The notes: generated by a model from the sequence alone, not told the origin. A DNA stretch of 64,000 nucleotides from Amycolatopsis thermophila (GCF_030814215.1 NZ_JAUSUT010000001.1:3162001-3226000), one strand, 5' to 3'; positions 19,662 to 30,106 are shown, numbered from the stretch's first letter. Made by a program: numbers and translations.

Positions 19662-20369
19662 GTGACCCGACGAAAGCCCCGCACGCTGGCCGAACTGGAT
19701 GCCGCCGTCCCGCAGTGCCGCCGCTGCCCGCGTCTGGTCGCCTGGCGCGAGGAGGTGGCCGCGGCCAAGCGGGCCGCCTTCGCGGACTGGACCTACTGGG
19801 GACGCCCGGTGCCCGGGTTCGGACCGGCGGACGCGGCGATGGCGATCGTCGGGCTGGCGCCGGCGGCTCACGGCGCGAACCGCACCGGCCGGATGTTCAC
19901 CGGCGACCGCTCCGGCGACTTCCTCTACCAGGCCCTCTACGACATCGGACTGGCCTCGCAGCCGCACTCGACCCACATCGGCGACGGCCTCGAACTCAAG
20001 GGCGTGCGCATCACCGCGCCCGTCAAGTGCGCGCCACCGGCCAACAAGCCGCTGCCGTCCGAGCGGGACAACTGCCGTCCCTGGCTGGTGCGGGAGTTCG
20101 AGCTGTTACTTCCGACACTCCGTTCCGTGGTCGTGCTCGGCGCGTTCGGGTGGCAGGCGCTGCTCCCGGTGCTCGCCCAGACGTGGACGGTGCCCAAGCC
20201 GTCGCCGAAGTTCGGCCACGGCGCGCACTTCGTCCTGCCCGGAGCCCCGGAACTTCACCTTTTTGGGTCGTTCCACGTCTCGCAGCAGAACACTTTCACC
20301 GGGCGGCTCACGCCGGCCATGCTGCGGGACGTGCTGAGCCGTGCCGCCGGGGTGGCCGGCCTCCTCTGA
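19662..20369 (+). CDS. Type 5 uracil-DNA glycosylase (UdgB, Fe-S)
   Basis: It removes uracil, and in this family also hypoxanthine and other deaminated bases, from DNA. The 235-residue protein shows the iron-sulfur cysteines starting with CRRCPRL, the family-5 motif GLAPAAHGANRTGRMFTGD, APVKCAPPANKP, and the C-terminal GSFHVSQQNTFTGRLT. The GTG start lies in the short divergent gap. Codon 149 is TTA, the rarest leucine codon in such genomes, so translation may depend on a UAA-anticodon tRNA. Confidence 0.9.
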   Translation: MTRRKPRTLAELDAAVPQCRRCPRLVAWREEVAAAKRAAFADWTYWGRPVPGFGPADAAMAIVGLAPAAHGANRTGRMFTGDRSGDFLYQALYDIGLASQPHSTHIGDGLELKGVRITAPVKCAPPANKPLPSERDNCRPWLVREFELLLPTLRSVVVLGAFGWQALLPVLAQTWTVPKPSPKFGHGAHFVLPGAPELHLFGSFHVSQQNTFTGRLTPAMLRDVLSRAAGVAGLL

Positions 20370-20453
20370 ATCGTTCTGTTCTGGCGCGCGACCCTGGTCA
20401 CAGGTGGGGAGGGTGCACGAGCGTCCCCGTCTCGCGAGTGGGAAGATGATGCT

Positions 20454-21779
20454 ATGGCCGCAGCGAAGTCGGAACCGACTCGGATCCTCATTCTGGGTGG
20501 CGGTTACGTCGGGCTCTACACGGCGTTGGGACTCCAGAAGAAGCTCCGCGCCAACGAAGCCTCCGTGACGATCGTCGACCCTCAGCCGCACATGACCTAT
20601 CAGCCGTTCCTCCCGGAAGCGGCGGCTGGGGCCATCGAACCACGTCACGTCGTGGTGCCGCTGCGGCGGGTGCTCAAGCGTTGCCACGTGCTCACCGCGC
20701 GGGTCAACAAGATCGAGCACGAGCGCAAGACCGTCACCGTCGAGGCCGCCGACGGGCACATCGAGCAGCTGAACTACGACGTGCTCGTGGTCGCGCTCGG
20801 TGCCGTGGCGCGGCTGCTGCCGATCCCGGGTCTGGCCGAGGAGGGCATCGGCATCAAGACCATCGGTGAGGCCATCTACCTCCGCAACCACGTGCTGACC
20901 AAGCTGGACCAGGCGGCCAGCACGCTGGACCCGGAGCTGCGCAAGCGGCTGCTCACGTTCACCGTCGTGGGCGGCGGGTTCGCGGGCATCGAGGCGCTGG
21001 CCGAGCTCGAGGACATGACGCGGTTCGCGACGCGCTACTACGAGAACATCCAGCCGGAGGACATCCGGTGGGTGCTCGTGGAGGCGGCCGGCCGGATCCT
21101 GCCCGAGGTGCGCGAGACGCTCGGCGTGTGGACGGTCGAGCAGCTCGAGCGCCGCGGCATCGAGGTGTTCCTGTCGACGGCGGCGAAGTCGTTCGAGAAC
21201 GGGCACGTGGTGCTCTCGGACGGCACCGAGTTCGACAGCGACACGATCATCTGGACCGCCGGTGTGAAGGCCAACCCGGTGCTGGCGAACTCCGACCTGC
21301 CGATCGACAAGCGCGGCCGCGTCGAGGCGACGGCCGCCCTGCAGGTCGTCGGCCACCCGGACGTCTGGACGGCGGGCGACAACGCCGCCGTGCCGGACCT
21401 GTCGCGCACCGAGTCCGACCCGACGGCCACCTGCCCGCCGAACGCGCAGCACGCGGTCCGGCAGGCGCGCCACCTGGCGAAGAACATCATCAAGGTGCTG
21501 CGCGGCGGCCAGCCGACGGACTACTTCCACAAGAACCTGGGTGCGGTCGCCGGGCTGGGCCTGCACAAGGGTGTGGCGGACGCGCTGAACATGAAGATCA
21601 AGGGCTTCCCGGCCTGGTTGTTCCACCGGGCCTACCACCTCAAGGCGATGCCCACCTTCAACCGCAAGGCGCGCATCCTGCTGGACTGGACGCTCGGCGG
21701 CCTGTTCCGGCGCGAGGTCGTGTCGCTCGGGCAGATCAACAACCCGAAGGAAGAGTTCGCGCGGGCTTCGAAGTCCTGA
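20454..21779 (+). CDS. ndh: Type II NADH:quinone dehydrogenase
   Basis: A non-proton-pumping NADH dehydrogenase that feeds electrons to menaquinone at the inner face of the membrane. The 441-residue flavoprotein has the FAD motif LGGGYVGLYTALGL near the N-terminus, the NAD motif VVGGGFAGIEALAEL (about residue 170), and the C-terminal FAD-binding VWTAGDNAAVPD. The C-terminal amphipathic region (FPAWLFHRAYHLKAMPTFNR) suits membrane attachment. Next on the same strand is the tRNA, 43 bp downstream. Confidence 0.95.
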   Translation: MAAAKSEPTRILILGGGYVGLYTALGLQKKLRANEASVTIVDPQPHMTYQPFLPEAAAGAIEPRHVVVPLRRVLKRCHVLTARVNKIEHERKTVTVEAADGHIEQLNYDVLVVALGAVARLLPIPGLAEEGIGIKTIGEAIYLRNHVLTKLDQAASTLDPELRKRLLTFTVVGGGFAGIEALAELEDMTRFATRYYENIQPEDIRWVLVEAAGRILPEVRETLGVWTVEQLERRGIEVFLSTAAKSFENGHVVLSDGTEFDSDTIIWTAGVKANPVLANSDLPIDKRGRVEATAALQVVGHPDVWTAGDNAAVPDLSRTESDPTATCPPNAQHAVRQARHLAKNIIKVLRGGQPTDYFHKNLGAVAGLGLHKGVADALNMKIKGFPAWLFHRAYHLKAMPTFNRKARILLDWTLGGLFRREVVSLGQINNPKEEFARASKS

Positions 21780-21821
21780 CCTGCGCTGGGGTGGTGGGCA
21801 CCGTTCGCCTAGGCTGACGGT

Positions 21822-21895
21822 GCCCCCGTAGCCCAACCGGCAGAGGCAGTCGACTTAAAATCGATTCAGTGCGGGTTCGAACCCCGTCGGGGGCA
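21822..21895 (+). tRNA. Class I tRNA with anticodon UAA (leucine codon UUA), unusual
   Basis: A full cloverleaf can be drawn: acceptor gcccccg/cgggggc, a three-pair D stem gcc/ggc, anticodon stem gtcga/tcgat with loop cttaaaa (anticodon TAA at 21856-21858), and T stem gcggg/cccgt with loop ttcgaac. The discriminator base is A and CCA is not encoded. The variable region is only five bases (tcagt), whereas leucine tRNAs have a long variable arm. It is therefore a class I body with a UUA-reading anticodon; the amino acid it carries is uncertain. Confidence 0.85.
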
Positions 21896-22136
21896 CTGAA
21901 TCGCAGGTCGGAGGCTCGGGGCTGACGACCGTCAAGATCATCAGCCCCACTTACGCCCCACTTTCCCGCGAACCCTCACAAGATGTCTTCGAGCGCTGCG
22001 GCGTCCTGCGTTATCGAGGGCTTGGTACTGATCAAGCTTGCCAAACATCCGCAACCGTGTCGCCACAACCTCTAGGTCAGGGGTCGGCCGCAGCGCGCGT
22101 CGAGCGGCTGGCCTGCGGCAGGATGTCCGCGTGGCG

Positions 22137-22486
22137 ATGGCAGACGAATCCAGACCCTTGAGCGACGACGAGTTGAGCTTGATTGAAGCCCGGGTCAGCG
22201 CGACCACGCCCGGTCCTTGGTACTTCCACCTCCTCGACGACGACTGGGCGATGAACCTCGTGGCGGTCAGCACGATCCCCGACGAGGGCCTGAAGGCGAC
22301 CGTGGAAACTTCGATCCCGGGACTGTCATCGCCGCCACGATGGTCCAGCACCCGCGGTACGTCCACGGTGCCGACGAGCGGTGGGACGAGAACGCCCACT
22401 TCATCGCTGCCGCGAGAACCGATGTCCCGCGGCTGGTCGCCGAGGTAAGGCGGCTTCGCCAGCTCTTGCGTGAGGAGTCGGCGTAG
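22137..22486 (+). pseudogene. Frameshifted small phage-type hypothetical gene
   Basis: Two overlapping frames together make one protein. The first (from ATG 22137) gives ATTPGPWYFHLLDDDWAMNL; the second, one base back near 22305-22320, gives NFDPGTVIAATMVQHPRYV and FIAAARTDVPRLVAEVRRL. This layout resembles small proteins of actinobacterial prophages (a start of the form xTPGPW, and an end with FIAxARTDxPxLxAEVxRLR). A one-base frameshift or a sequencing error splits it; the heptamer is not a classic slippery site. It follows the odd tRNA in low-GC DNA. Confidence 0.6.
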
Positions 22487-22650
22487 GTTGGCGTGGCTGG
22501 TCGCCGTGACCGTCTCATCGGTACGCCGTGTCTGTGTGCCCGGTCGGCGAGAGCCGCACCCACGATCCTGGCTTGCGCGGCTGATCCGCGACCCACCGCA
22601 TGTCGCGCGTGGGGTGTCCGCCGGCTACGTCGCGCACTAGGGTCCGGAGC

Positions 22651-23046
22651 GTGAACGAGAGCGAAGTTGGGGACTGGTTCGTGGAGTATCTGTCCGCCTT
22701 CGCCGCGATGGGGCGCGGTGAGTCCCAGCCCGGCGATGTCGTCGCTTACTACGGCGCCCCGTTCCTCTTCACGAGCGACGACGTCGTCATCTCGCTGAGG
22801 ACCCGGGACGAGGTCGCGGCATTGTTGCAGAGTCAAATGGATGCGATGGTGGCCGCGAAGTACCACCACACCAAGATGCTGACCAGTGACGTGGCCACCG
22901 TGAACCGGAAGACGGCGTTGCATCGAGCTGAGCTCTCACGCCGGCGTGCCGACGGCACGGAGATCAACCACATGTCCGTCACGTACGTCATCACTCGCGA
23001 GTCCGAGAGCTTCCACATCTCCGCGCTGCTGTTGCACTCCCCCTGA
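22651..23046 (+). CDS. NTF2/SnoaL-like hypothetical protein (DUF6841-like)
   Basis: A 131-residue protein with a cone-shaped NTF2-like fold predicted from its pattern: helical start (WFVEYLSAFAAMGRG), YYGAPFLFTSDD, a middle helix (DEVAALLQSQMDAMVA), then beta strands ending SFHISALLLHSP. I recall DUF6841 members with this spacing, but the assignment is tentative. No catalytic residues can be named. The GTG start is preceded by GGAG. Its neighbours give no functional clue. Confidence 0.6.
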   Translation: MNESEVGDWFVEYLSAFAAMGRGESQPGDVVAYYGAPFLFTSDDVVISLRTRDEVAALLQSQMDAMVAAKYHHTKMLTSDVATVNRKTALHRAELSRRRADGTEINHMSVTYVITRESESFHISALLLHSP

Positions 23047-23141
23047 TGCCCAGGAGCGGCATTCCTGTCCCTCCCCGCCGCGGGATGAATCGATCAGCCC
23101 CGCCGTCGACTTCTTCTTCACCTCGGACCCGAGGGCCGTCC

Positions 23142-25004
23142 CTAGCGCAGCACGTCGCGCAGTTTTTCCAGCACCGAGGCGTCCTCGATCGTCGACGGGA
23201 CCGGCTCCGTGCGGCCTTCCGCGATGCTCCGCATCGTCTTGCGGAGGATCTTGCCCGACCGCGTCTTCGGCAGCGCGTCGACCACCGTGACCTGCCGGAA
23301 AGCTGCCACGGCGCCGATGTCCCGGCGCACCGCGGCCACCAGTTCGCCGGCCAGGCCGTCCGCGGAAGCCCCCGCCTTCAGGACCACGAAACCCCGCGGC
23401 ACCTGGCCCTTCAACGGGTCGTTCACCCCGATCACGGCGCACTCGGCGACCGCGGGGTGCGCCGCCAGCACCGCTTCCATCGCGCCCGTCGACAGGCGGT
23501 GGCCGGCCACGTTGATCACGTCGTCGGTCCGGCCCATGACGAACAGGTAGCCGTCCTCATCGACGTAACCGCCGTCGCCGGTCAGGTAGTAGCCCTCGAA
23601 ACGCGACAGGTACGACGAGACGTACCGCGAGTCGTCGTTCCACAGCGTCAGCAGCGTGCCCGGCGGCAGCGGCAGCTTCAAACAGATCGCGCCCTCCGCG
23701 CCGCGCGGCAGCTCCGCACCCGACTCCGCCAGGATCCGCACGTCGTAACCCGGCATCGGCACGCTCGGCGAACCCGGCTTCACCGGCAGCGGCTCCAGGC
23801 CGCGCGGGTTCGCCGCGATCGCCCAGCCCGTCTCGGTCTGCCACCAGTGGTCCACGACCGGCACGCCCAGCGACGACGAGGCCCACTGGTACGTCTCCGG
23901 ATCCAACCGTTCCCCGGCCAGGAACAACGCCCGCAACGACGAAACGTCCCAATCGGACAGCAACGACGCCGTCGGATCGACCTTCTTGATCGCCCGCATC
24001 GCCGTCGGTGCGGTGAACAACGCCTTCACGCCGTACTCCGAAACCACCCGCCAGAACGCGCCCGCATCGGGTGTGCCGACCGGCTTTCCCTCGTACAGCA
24101 CGGTCGTCGCGCCCACCAGCAGCGGTCCGTACACGATGTAGGAATGCCCGACGACCCAACCGACGTCCGACGCGGTCCACCACACGTCGCCCGGTCCGAT
24201 GTCGTACACGTTCGCCATCGACCACGCCAGCGCGACCGCGTGGCCACCGTTGTCGCGCACCACGCCTTTCGGTTTACCCGTCGTTCCGGACGTGTACAGC
24301 ACGTACAGCGGATCGGTCGCCGCAACGTCCATACAGGACACTGGAGATGCTGTCGCCATCAGCTCGGACCAGTCGTGGTCACCTGGGCCGAGCGATGCTC
24401 GCAGCGTGTCCCGCTGGAACACCACCACGGCAGGGGACAACCCGGACAGCGACACCGCCTCGTCCACAATGGGCTTGTACTCGATCACCCTCGTCGGCTC
24501 GATGCCGCACGACCCGCAGACCACCACCTTGGGCCGGGCGTCGGCGACCCGGACGGCGAGTTCCTTCGGTGCGAACCCGCCGAACACCACCGAGTGCACC
24601 GCACCGAGCCGGGCGCAGGCCAGCATCGCGATCACGGCCTGCGGCACCATCGGCATGTAGATCACGACGCGGTCGCCACGCTCCACACCAAGCCCCCGCA
24701 ACGCGCCGGCGAACCGCGAAACCTCGTCCAGCAGGGCGGAGTACGTGTACCGGGCCGACGAACCGGTCACCGGCGAGTCGTAGATCAACGCGGTCCGGTC
24801 CCCGTGCCCCGCCAGGACGTGCCGGTCCAGCGCGTTGTAGCAGGTGTTCAGCGTGCCGTCGGGGAACCACCGGTACCAGGGCGGGCGCTCGGCGTCCAGC
24901 GCGCGCGACGGCTCGCGTGACCAGTCGACCGACGAAGCCGCGGACAACCAGAACGACTCCGGATCCCGCAGACTCTCCTCGTACACGCCGGCGTACCCGC
25001 CCAT
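23142..25004 (-). CDS. prpE: PrpE-like propionate(acyl)-CoA ligase
   Basis: It activates a short carboxylic acid to acyl-CoA through an acyl-adenylate. The 620-residue protein has the AMP-binding P-loop YTSGTTGKPKG (about residue 237) and the acyl-activation motif with catalytic Lys, SGKILRKTM (about 585). The N-terminal LNTCYNALDRHV and ALIYDSPVTG are typical of propionyl-CoA synthetases rather than Acs. It lies 10 bp after the DUF779 gene and follows the aldehyde dehydrogenase, so it would take propionate or 3-hydroxypropionate made by the island. Confidence 0.88.
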   Translation of the reverse strand: MGGYAGVYEESLRDPESFWLSAASSVDWSREPSRALDAERPPWYRWFPDGTLNTCYNALDRHVLAGHGDRTALIYDSPVTGSSARYTYSALLDEVSRFAGALRGLGVERGDRVVIYMPMVPQAVIAMLACARLGAVHSVVFGGFAPKELAVRVADARPKVVVCGSCGIEPTRVIEYKPIVDEAVSLSGLSPAVVVFQRDTLRASLGPGDHDWSELMATASPVSCMDVAATDPLYVLYTSGTTGKPKGVVRDNGGHAVALAWSMANVYDIGPGDVWWTASDVGWVVGHSYIVYGPLLVGATTVLYEGKPVGTPDAGAFWRVVSEYGVKALFTAPTAMRAIKKVDPTASLLSDWDVSSLRALFLAGERLDPETYQWASSSLGVPVVDHWWQTETGWAIAANPRGLEPLPVKPGSPSVPMPGYDVRILAESGAELPRGAEGAICLKLPLPPGTLLTLWNDDSRYVSSYLSRFEGYYLTGDGGYVDEDGYLFVMGRTDDVINVAGHRLSTGAMEAVLAAHPAVAECAVIGVNDPLKGQVPRGFVVLKAGASADGLAGELVAAVRRDIGAVAAFRQVTVVDALPKTRSGKILRKTMRSIAEGRTEPVPSTIEDASVLEKLRDVLR

Positions 25005-25014
25005 CCCCGTCCTC

Positions 25015-25383
25015 TCACTCCAATTCGGACAACTCTTGTTCGGTCAGCAACCGCGACCGGATCAGGAACCGCACACCCTCCGGTGCCTCCAGCGAGAAAC
25101 CGATTCCCCGCCTGGGTACCACGTCGATCGTGAGGTGGGTGTGCTTCCAGTACTCGAACTGCGCGGCCGACATCCACACCGGAACGGGGTCGGGCACCCC
25201 GGCGACCGTGAGATCGCCGAGGTGCACGTCGGACCCCCCGGTGCGGAACTCGCCGGCCGGGTAGCACATGGGCGCACTGCCGTCGCAGCATCCACCGGAC
25301 TGGTGGAACATCAGCGGCCCGTGCTGCCCGGCCAGCCGCCGCAGCAGTGCCGCGGCGTCCGCGGTGAGATCCACCCGGCCCAT
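25015..25383 (-). CDS. DUF779 protein, aldehyde-dehydrogenase partner
   Basis: A 122-residue conserved protein nearly always found beside NAD-dependent aldehyde dehydrogenases. The Cys-rich motif HQSGGCCDGSAPMC suggests metal or thiol chemistry, and SAAQFEYWKHTHLTIDVV is conserved in the family. The function is not known; an accessory or assembly role for the dehydrogenase is inferred. The ATG is two bases after the aldehyde dehydrogenase stop, so the two are coupled. Confidence 0.88.
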   Translation of the reverse strand: MGRVDLTADAAALLRRLAGQHGPLMFHQSGGCCDGSAPMCYPAGEFRTGGSDVHLGDLTVAGVPDPVPVWMSAAQFEYWKHTHLTIDVVPRRGIGFSLEAPEGVRFLIRSRLLTEQELSELE

Positions 25384-25385
25384 GA

Positions 25386-26909
<1,524 letters not shown>

Positions 26910-26982
26910 GGGCCTGCCTCCTGGATCGGGTGTTCGGTGCGGACGTCTTCGGTGCACCGGGCGCCAAGCTAGGGAGGATGAC

Positions 26983-27008
26983 GTTGCAGCACCGTTGCAA
27001 CGGTTGCC
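26983..27008. promoter_or_regulatory. GTTGCA repeat operator in the aldehyde dehydrogenase/regulator divergent region
   Basis: GTTGCA occurs at 26983 and 26994, 11 bp apart, then GTTGCC at 27003. The middle copy lies in the perfect palindrome ccgttgcaacgg (26992-27003). The same hexamer with the same 11-bp step recurs at the glpF/diol-dehydratase divergent promoter, pointing to one DNA-binding protein acting at both. Confidence 0.65.
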
Positions 27009-27070
27009 GAACGCGCGCCGCGCCCGGCATGCTGGCCGGGACGATTCCGTCGATGCCGCCGGAGTGCTGA

Positions 27071-28564
27071 ATGGACGCCGAAACCGTGAACAACGCCCCG
27101 ACGGCGCGGGAGCTCGCGTCGGACCCGCTGGCGCAGTTCGCCGTGCTGCGCCGGGTCCATGAGTCAACTCTGAGTGGGTCTCCGTCGCCGCTTTCACCCC
27201 GTCCGGTGATTTCCGAGTCCTGGCAACGATCACTGGCCGCACACATCGATCCGGACGACTTCCGCCCGCCGATCGTGTACCAGCCCGACGAGGTGGCGGA
27301 CGTCCGCGACGCCCACCCGTTGCACGCGGTGCTGCCGACCCTGCGGGAACTGCTGCTCAGCATCGCCGACGAGTCCCGGCACGTCATGATCGTGACCGAC
27401 GCGGAGGGCACGATCCTGTGGCGGGAGGGCCCGGCCAACCTGTGCAGCCAGGCCGATCCGGTCGGGTTGTGCGAGGGCACCGGCTGGTCCGAACAGGCGA
27501 TCGGCACCAACGCGATGGGCACCGCGCTGGCGGTGGACGCCCCGGTGCAGATCTACTCCGCCGAGCACCTCGTGCGGACCTACCACGGGTGGACGTGCGC
27601 GGCGGCGCCGATCCACGACCCGGACACCGGCGACCTGCTCGGGGCCATCGACGTCAGCGGTCTGCTCGACACCCTGCACCCGGCGACGGTGTCGCTGGTC
27701 AACGCCACCGCGCAACTGGCCGAGAGCCACCTGCGACGGCGCATGGAGTGGCTGGACGGGCAGCTGCTGACGAAGAACATGCCGCACCTGGCGCGGCTGC
27801 GCGGCGAACCGGGCGCGCTGCTCACGCCCACCGGGCGGGTGATCGCCGCCGACCGGCTGGGCCGCTGGCCGCGACGGGTCGCCGTGGACGTGGAACGGGT
27901 GCTGCTCGACGACGGCCGCGAGGCGGAGGTCGAGCCGCTGGCCGAGGGCTACCTGCTGCGCGTCCGGTCCTCGTCCGCGGCGCGCCGGCCCACGCTGCGG
28001 TTGTCCTTCCTCGGTGACAACCCGACGGCGGTGATCAACGGCCGGAAGCTGCCGCTCACCCTGCGCCGCGCGGAGATCCTGGCCCTGCTCGCGCTGCACC
28101 CGACCGGGTTGACCGCCGAACAACTGGCCTTCCAGCTGTACGGCGACGACGGCAACCCGACCACCGTGCGCGCGGAGATCCACCGGCTGCGCGGGCAACT
28201 CGGCGGGGAGGCGATGCGGGCCAAGCCGTACCAGCTGTGCGCCGAGGTCGACGCCGATTTCCTGAACGTGCGCCGCGCGCTCCACGCCGGTGACGTGGCC
28301 GGGGCGGTGGCGGCGTGCCCGGCGCCGCTGCTGAACCGGTCGGACGCGCCGGCCATCCGGGCGGAGCGGGAGCAGCTGGTCGCCGCGGTGCGGACCGCGG
28401 TGCTCGGCCACGCCGATCCCGAGGTGCTGTGGACCTTCGCGCAGAGCGAGACCGGCCGCGACGACGTGGCGGTGTTCGAGTGCCTGACCAGCCGCCTCCC
28501 GGCGGGCGACCCCCGCCGGGCCGTCGCGACGGCCCGGCTGGAGTGGCTCCTCGGCGAGGACTGA
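27071..28564 (+). CDS. GAF-domain transcriptional regulator of the aldehyde/diol island
   Basis: A 497-residue regulator. The N-terminal half resembles the sensory part of AcoR-type activators: a GAF domain at about 90-210 with [19 protein letters not shown] and the follow-up [15 protein letters not shown]. The sigma-54 AAA+ domain is absent; instead residues about 325-420 form a winged-helix region ([36 protein letters not shown]) like OmpR-type domains. Such genes typically neighbour DUF779-linked aldehyde dehydrogenases in actinobacteria. It is divergent from the dehydrogenase operon and the best candidate to bind the GTTGCA sites. Confidence 0.82.
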   Translation: MDAETVNNAPTARELASDPLAQFAVLRRVHESTLSGSPSPLSPRPVISESWQRSLAAHIDPDDFRPPIVYQPDEVADVRDAHPLHAVLPTLRELLLSIADESRHVMIVTDAEGTILWREGPANLCSQADPVGLCEGTGWSEQAIGTNAMGTALAVDAPVQIYSAEHLVRTYHGWTCAAAPIHDPDTGDLLGAIDVSGLLDTLHPATVSLVNATAQLAESHLRRRMEWLDGQLLTKNMPHLARLRGEPGALLTPTGRVIAADRLGRWPRRVAVDVERVLLDDGREAEVEPLAEGYLLRVRSSSAARRPTLRLSFLGDNPTAVINGRKLPLTLRRAEILALLALHPTGLTAEQLAFQLYGDDGNPTTVRAEIHRLRGQLGGEAMRAKPYQLCAEVDADFLNVRRALHAGDVAGAVAACPAPLLNRSDAPAIRAEREQLVAAVRTAVLGHADPEVLWTFAQSETGRDDVAVFECLTSRLPAGDPRRAVATARLEWLLGED

Positions 28565-28667
28565 TCGACCTCCGGGGATGGATCAGCGGGCGGACGAGAT
28601 CGCCCGTGCGCGGGACTTCGGTGAGCACAGGCAACGGACCACATCGAGTTGTCGCTGGTCGCGACAG

Positions 28668-29543
28668 TCAGCCGACGAACTTCTCCTCGGCGGCTTGCCG
28701 AGCGTGCAGCACATCGCCGATGAAGAAGTCGTACAACACGGCACCGACGAGGCCGCCGGCCAGGGGCCCCACGATCGGCACCCACAGGTAGCCGCTCATC
28801 GCCGTGTCGCCCCAGCCGGCGAGGAACGCGAACAGCCGCGGGCCGAAGTCGCGCGCCGGGTTGATCGCGTAGCCGGCGTTCGCGCCGTAGGACAGGCCGA
28901 TCGCGGCCACGGTGAACCCGATCAGCAGCGGGCCCATCTTCGGCGAGACCGCCTTGTTGCGCGCGTCGATCAGGGCGAGGACCACCACGAGCAGCACCGC
29001 GGTGCCGACGACCTGGTCGAGCAGCGGCCCGAACCAGCCGGCGAAGTACGGCGCCGGTGCCGTCGCGAAGATCGAGAACGTCGCCTCGGCCTCCCCGCGC
29101 GGTGTCCCGGCCGCGGCCTCGAACGCACCGATCGCCGGGTGGTACACCGCGTACACCAGTGCGGCTCCCAGGAACGCTCCGGCCAGCTGCGCGAGCCAGT
29201 ACCCCGGCACCTTCCGCCACGGGAAGCGCCGGCGCACCGCCATCGCCACGGTCACCGCCGGGTTCAGGTGCGCGCCGCTGACCCCGCCGGCCACGTAGAC
29301 CGCGAACGCCACGGCGAACGCCCAGCCCCACACGATCAGCAGCCAGTCTCCGGTGCCCTGGAAGAACGTGGTCGCACCGGCGGTCCGGCCGGAACCGGGC
29401 AGGCCGGCGACGGCCATCGCGACGCACCCGTCGCCGAGCGCGATGAGCAGGAACGTGCCGAAGAATTCGGCGAGCAGGTCGCCCCGCCCGCCGGTCAGGC
29501 GGTTGAGGGCGGAGGGGCGGCGCAGGGGTGCCACATCGGTCAC
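28668..29543 (-). CDS. glpF: Glycerol facilitator-like aquaglyceroporin (MIP family)
   Basis: A six-helix channel of 291 residues for glycerol or small diols. Both half-helix motifs are present: NPAVTVAMAV after GGVSGAHL, and NPARDFGPRLF, whose Asp after the second NPA marks glycerol facilitators rather than water channels. It is divergent from the diol dehydratase operon across a 116-bp promoter region, which fits supply of substrate to that enzyme. It could also serve general glycerol catabolism; no glycerol kinase is nearby. Confidence 0.93.
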   Translation of the reverse strand: MTDVAPLRRPSALNRLTGGRGDLLAEFFGTFLLIALGDGCVAMAVAGLPGSGRTAGATTFFQGTGDWLLIVWGWAFAVAFAVYVAGGVSGAHLNPAVTVAMAVRRRFPWRKVPGYWLAQLAGAFLGAALVYAVYHPAIGAFEAAAGTPRGEAEATFSIFATAPAPYFAGWFGPLLDQVVGTAVLLVVVLALIDARNKAVSPKMGPLLIGFTVAAIGLSYGANAGYAINPARDFGPRLFAFLAGWGDTAMSGYLWVPIVGPLAGGLVGAVLYDFFIGDVLHARQAAEEKFVG

Positions 29544-29592
29544 TGGGTCCTCCTCGACGCAGTCGGATGCCGCACACGATGCGAAGCCGCAG

Positions 29593-29635
29593 GTTGCACG
29601 GACGTTGCCGGCGTCGCGTGCAACGTCGATGCAAC
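29593..29635. promoter_or_regulatory. Symmetrical GTTGCA/TGCAAC operator between glpF and the diol dehydratase operon
   Basis: Four half-sites are arranged with dyad symmetry: GTTGCA at 29593 and GTTGCC at 29604 on one side, TGCAAC at 29619 and 29630 on the other. The pairs are each 11 bp apart, one helical turn. The arrangement matches that upstream of the aldehyde dehydrogenase, so one regulator probably controls both transcription units. I see no cobalamin riboswitch in this leader. Confidence 0.65.
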
Positions 29636-29659
29636 GTGACGCCGCTTACGGTCCGGCCC

Positions 29660-30106
29660 GTGACTACTCCGAGCCAGGTGGACCTCGACCCGGGCCGGGA
29701 CTACCCGCTCGCGGCGCGGCGCCCCGAACTGCTGAAGACCCCGACCGGAAAACGTCTCGACGAGCTCACCATGGACGCCGTGCTGGCCGGTGAGGTCGCC
29801 GCCGAGGACCTGCGCATCGCGCCGGAGACCCTGCGGTTGCAGGCCCAGATCGCCGACCGGATGGGCCGGCCGCAGCTCGCGCAGAACTTCCGCCGCGCCG
29901 CGGAACTGACCGCGCTGCCCGACGAGCTGGTGCTGTCGATCTACAACTCGCTCCGCCCGCGCGCGTCGACGAAACAGCAGCTCATCGACATCGCCGACGA
30001 GCTGGAGGGCACCTACTCGGCGACGATGTGCGCGCGGCTCGTCCGCGAGGCGGCCGACGTCTACGAACGCCGCGACATCCTCGCCCGCGGGGAGGACGGC
30101 CGATGA
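29660..30106 (+). CDS. pduE: B12-dependent diol/glycerol dehydratase, small subunit
   Basis: The gamma subunit of the alpha2-beta2-gamma2 coenzyme-B12 dehydratase that turns 1,2-propanediol into propionaldehyde or glycerol into 3-hydroxypropionaldehyde. The 148-residue protein has DYPLAARRPELLKTPTGKRL and the conserved APETLRLQAQIADRMGRPQL and AELTALPDELVLSIYNSLRP. In Klebsiella and Salmonella the small subunit gene comes last; here it is first. The GTG start is chosen by alignment to the family N-terminus. The stop overlaps the large-subunit ATG (ATGA). Confidence 0.93.
   Translation: MTTPSQVDLDPGRDYPLAARRPELLKTPTGKRLDELTMDAVLAGEVAAEDLRIAPETLRLQAQIADRMGRPQLAQNFRRAAELTALPDELVLSIYNSLRPRASTKQQLIDIADELEGTYSATMCARLVREAADVYERRDILARGEDGR

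Noticed and set aside
22300-22325. Programmed -1 frameshift in the gene after the tRNA
   Set aside because: The junction lacks an X XXY YYZ slippery heptamer and no downstream pseudoknot is apparent; mutation or sequencing error is simpler.
21822-23140. Integrated element with attL/attR and an integrase
   Set aside because: No integrase gene and no second copy of the tRNA 3' end were seen; only low GC and one broken gene remain, so it is reported as a possible scar.
29544-29659. Cobalamin riboswitch before the diol dehydratase operon
   Set aside because: The 116-bp leader is too short and shows no B12-box; the visible structure is the GTTGCA operator.
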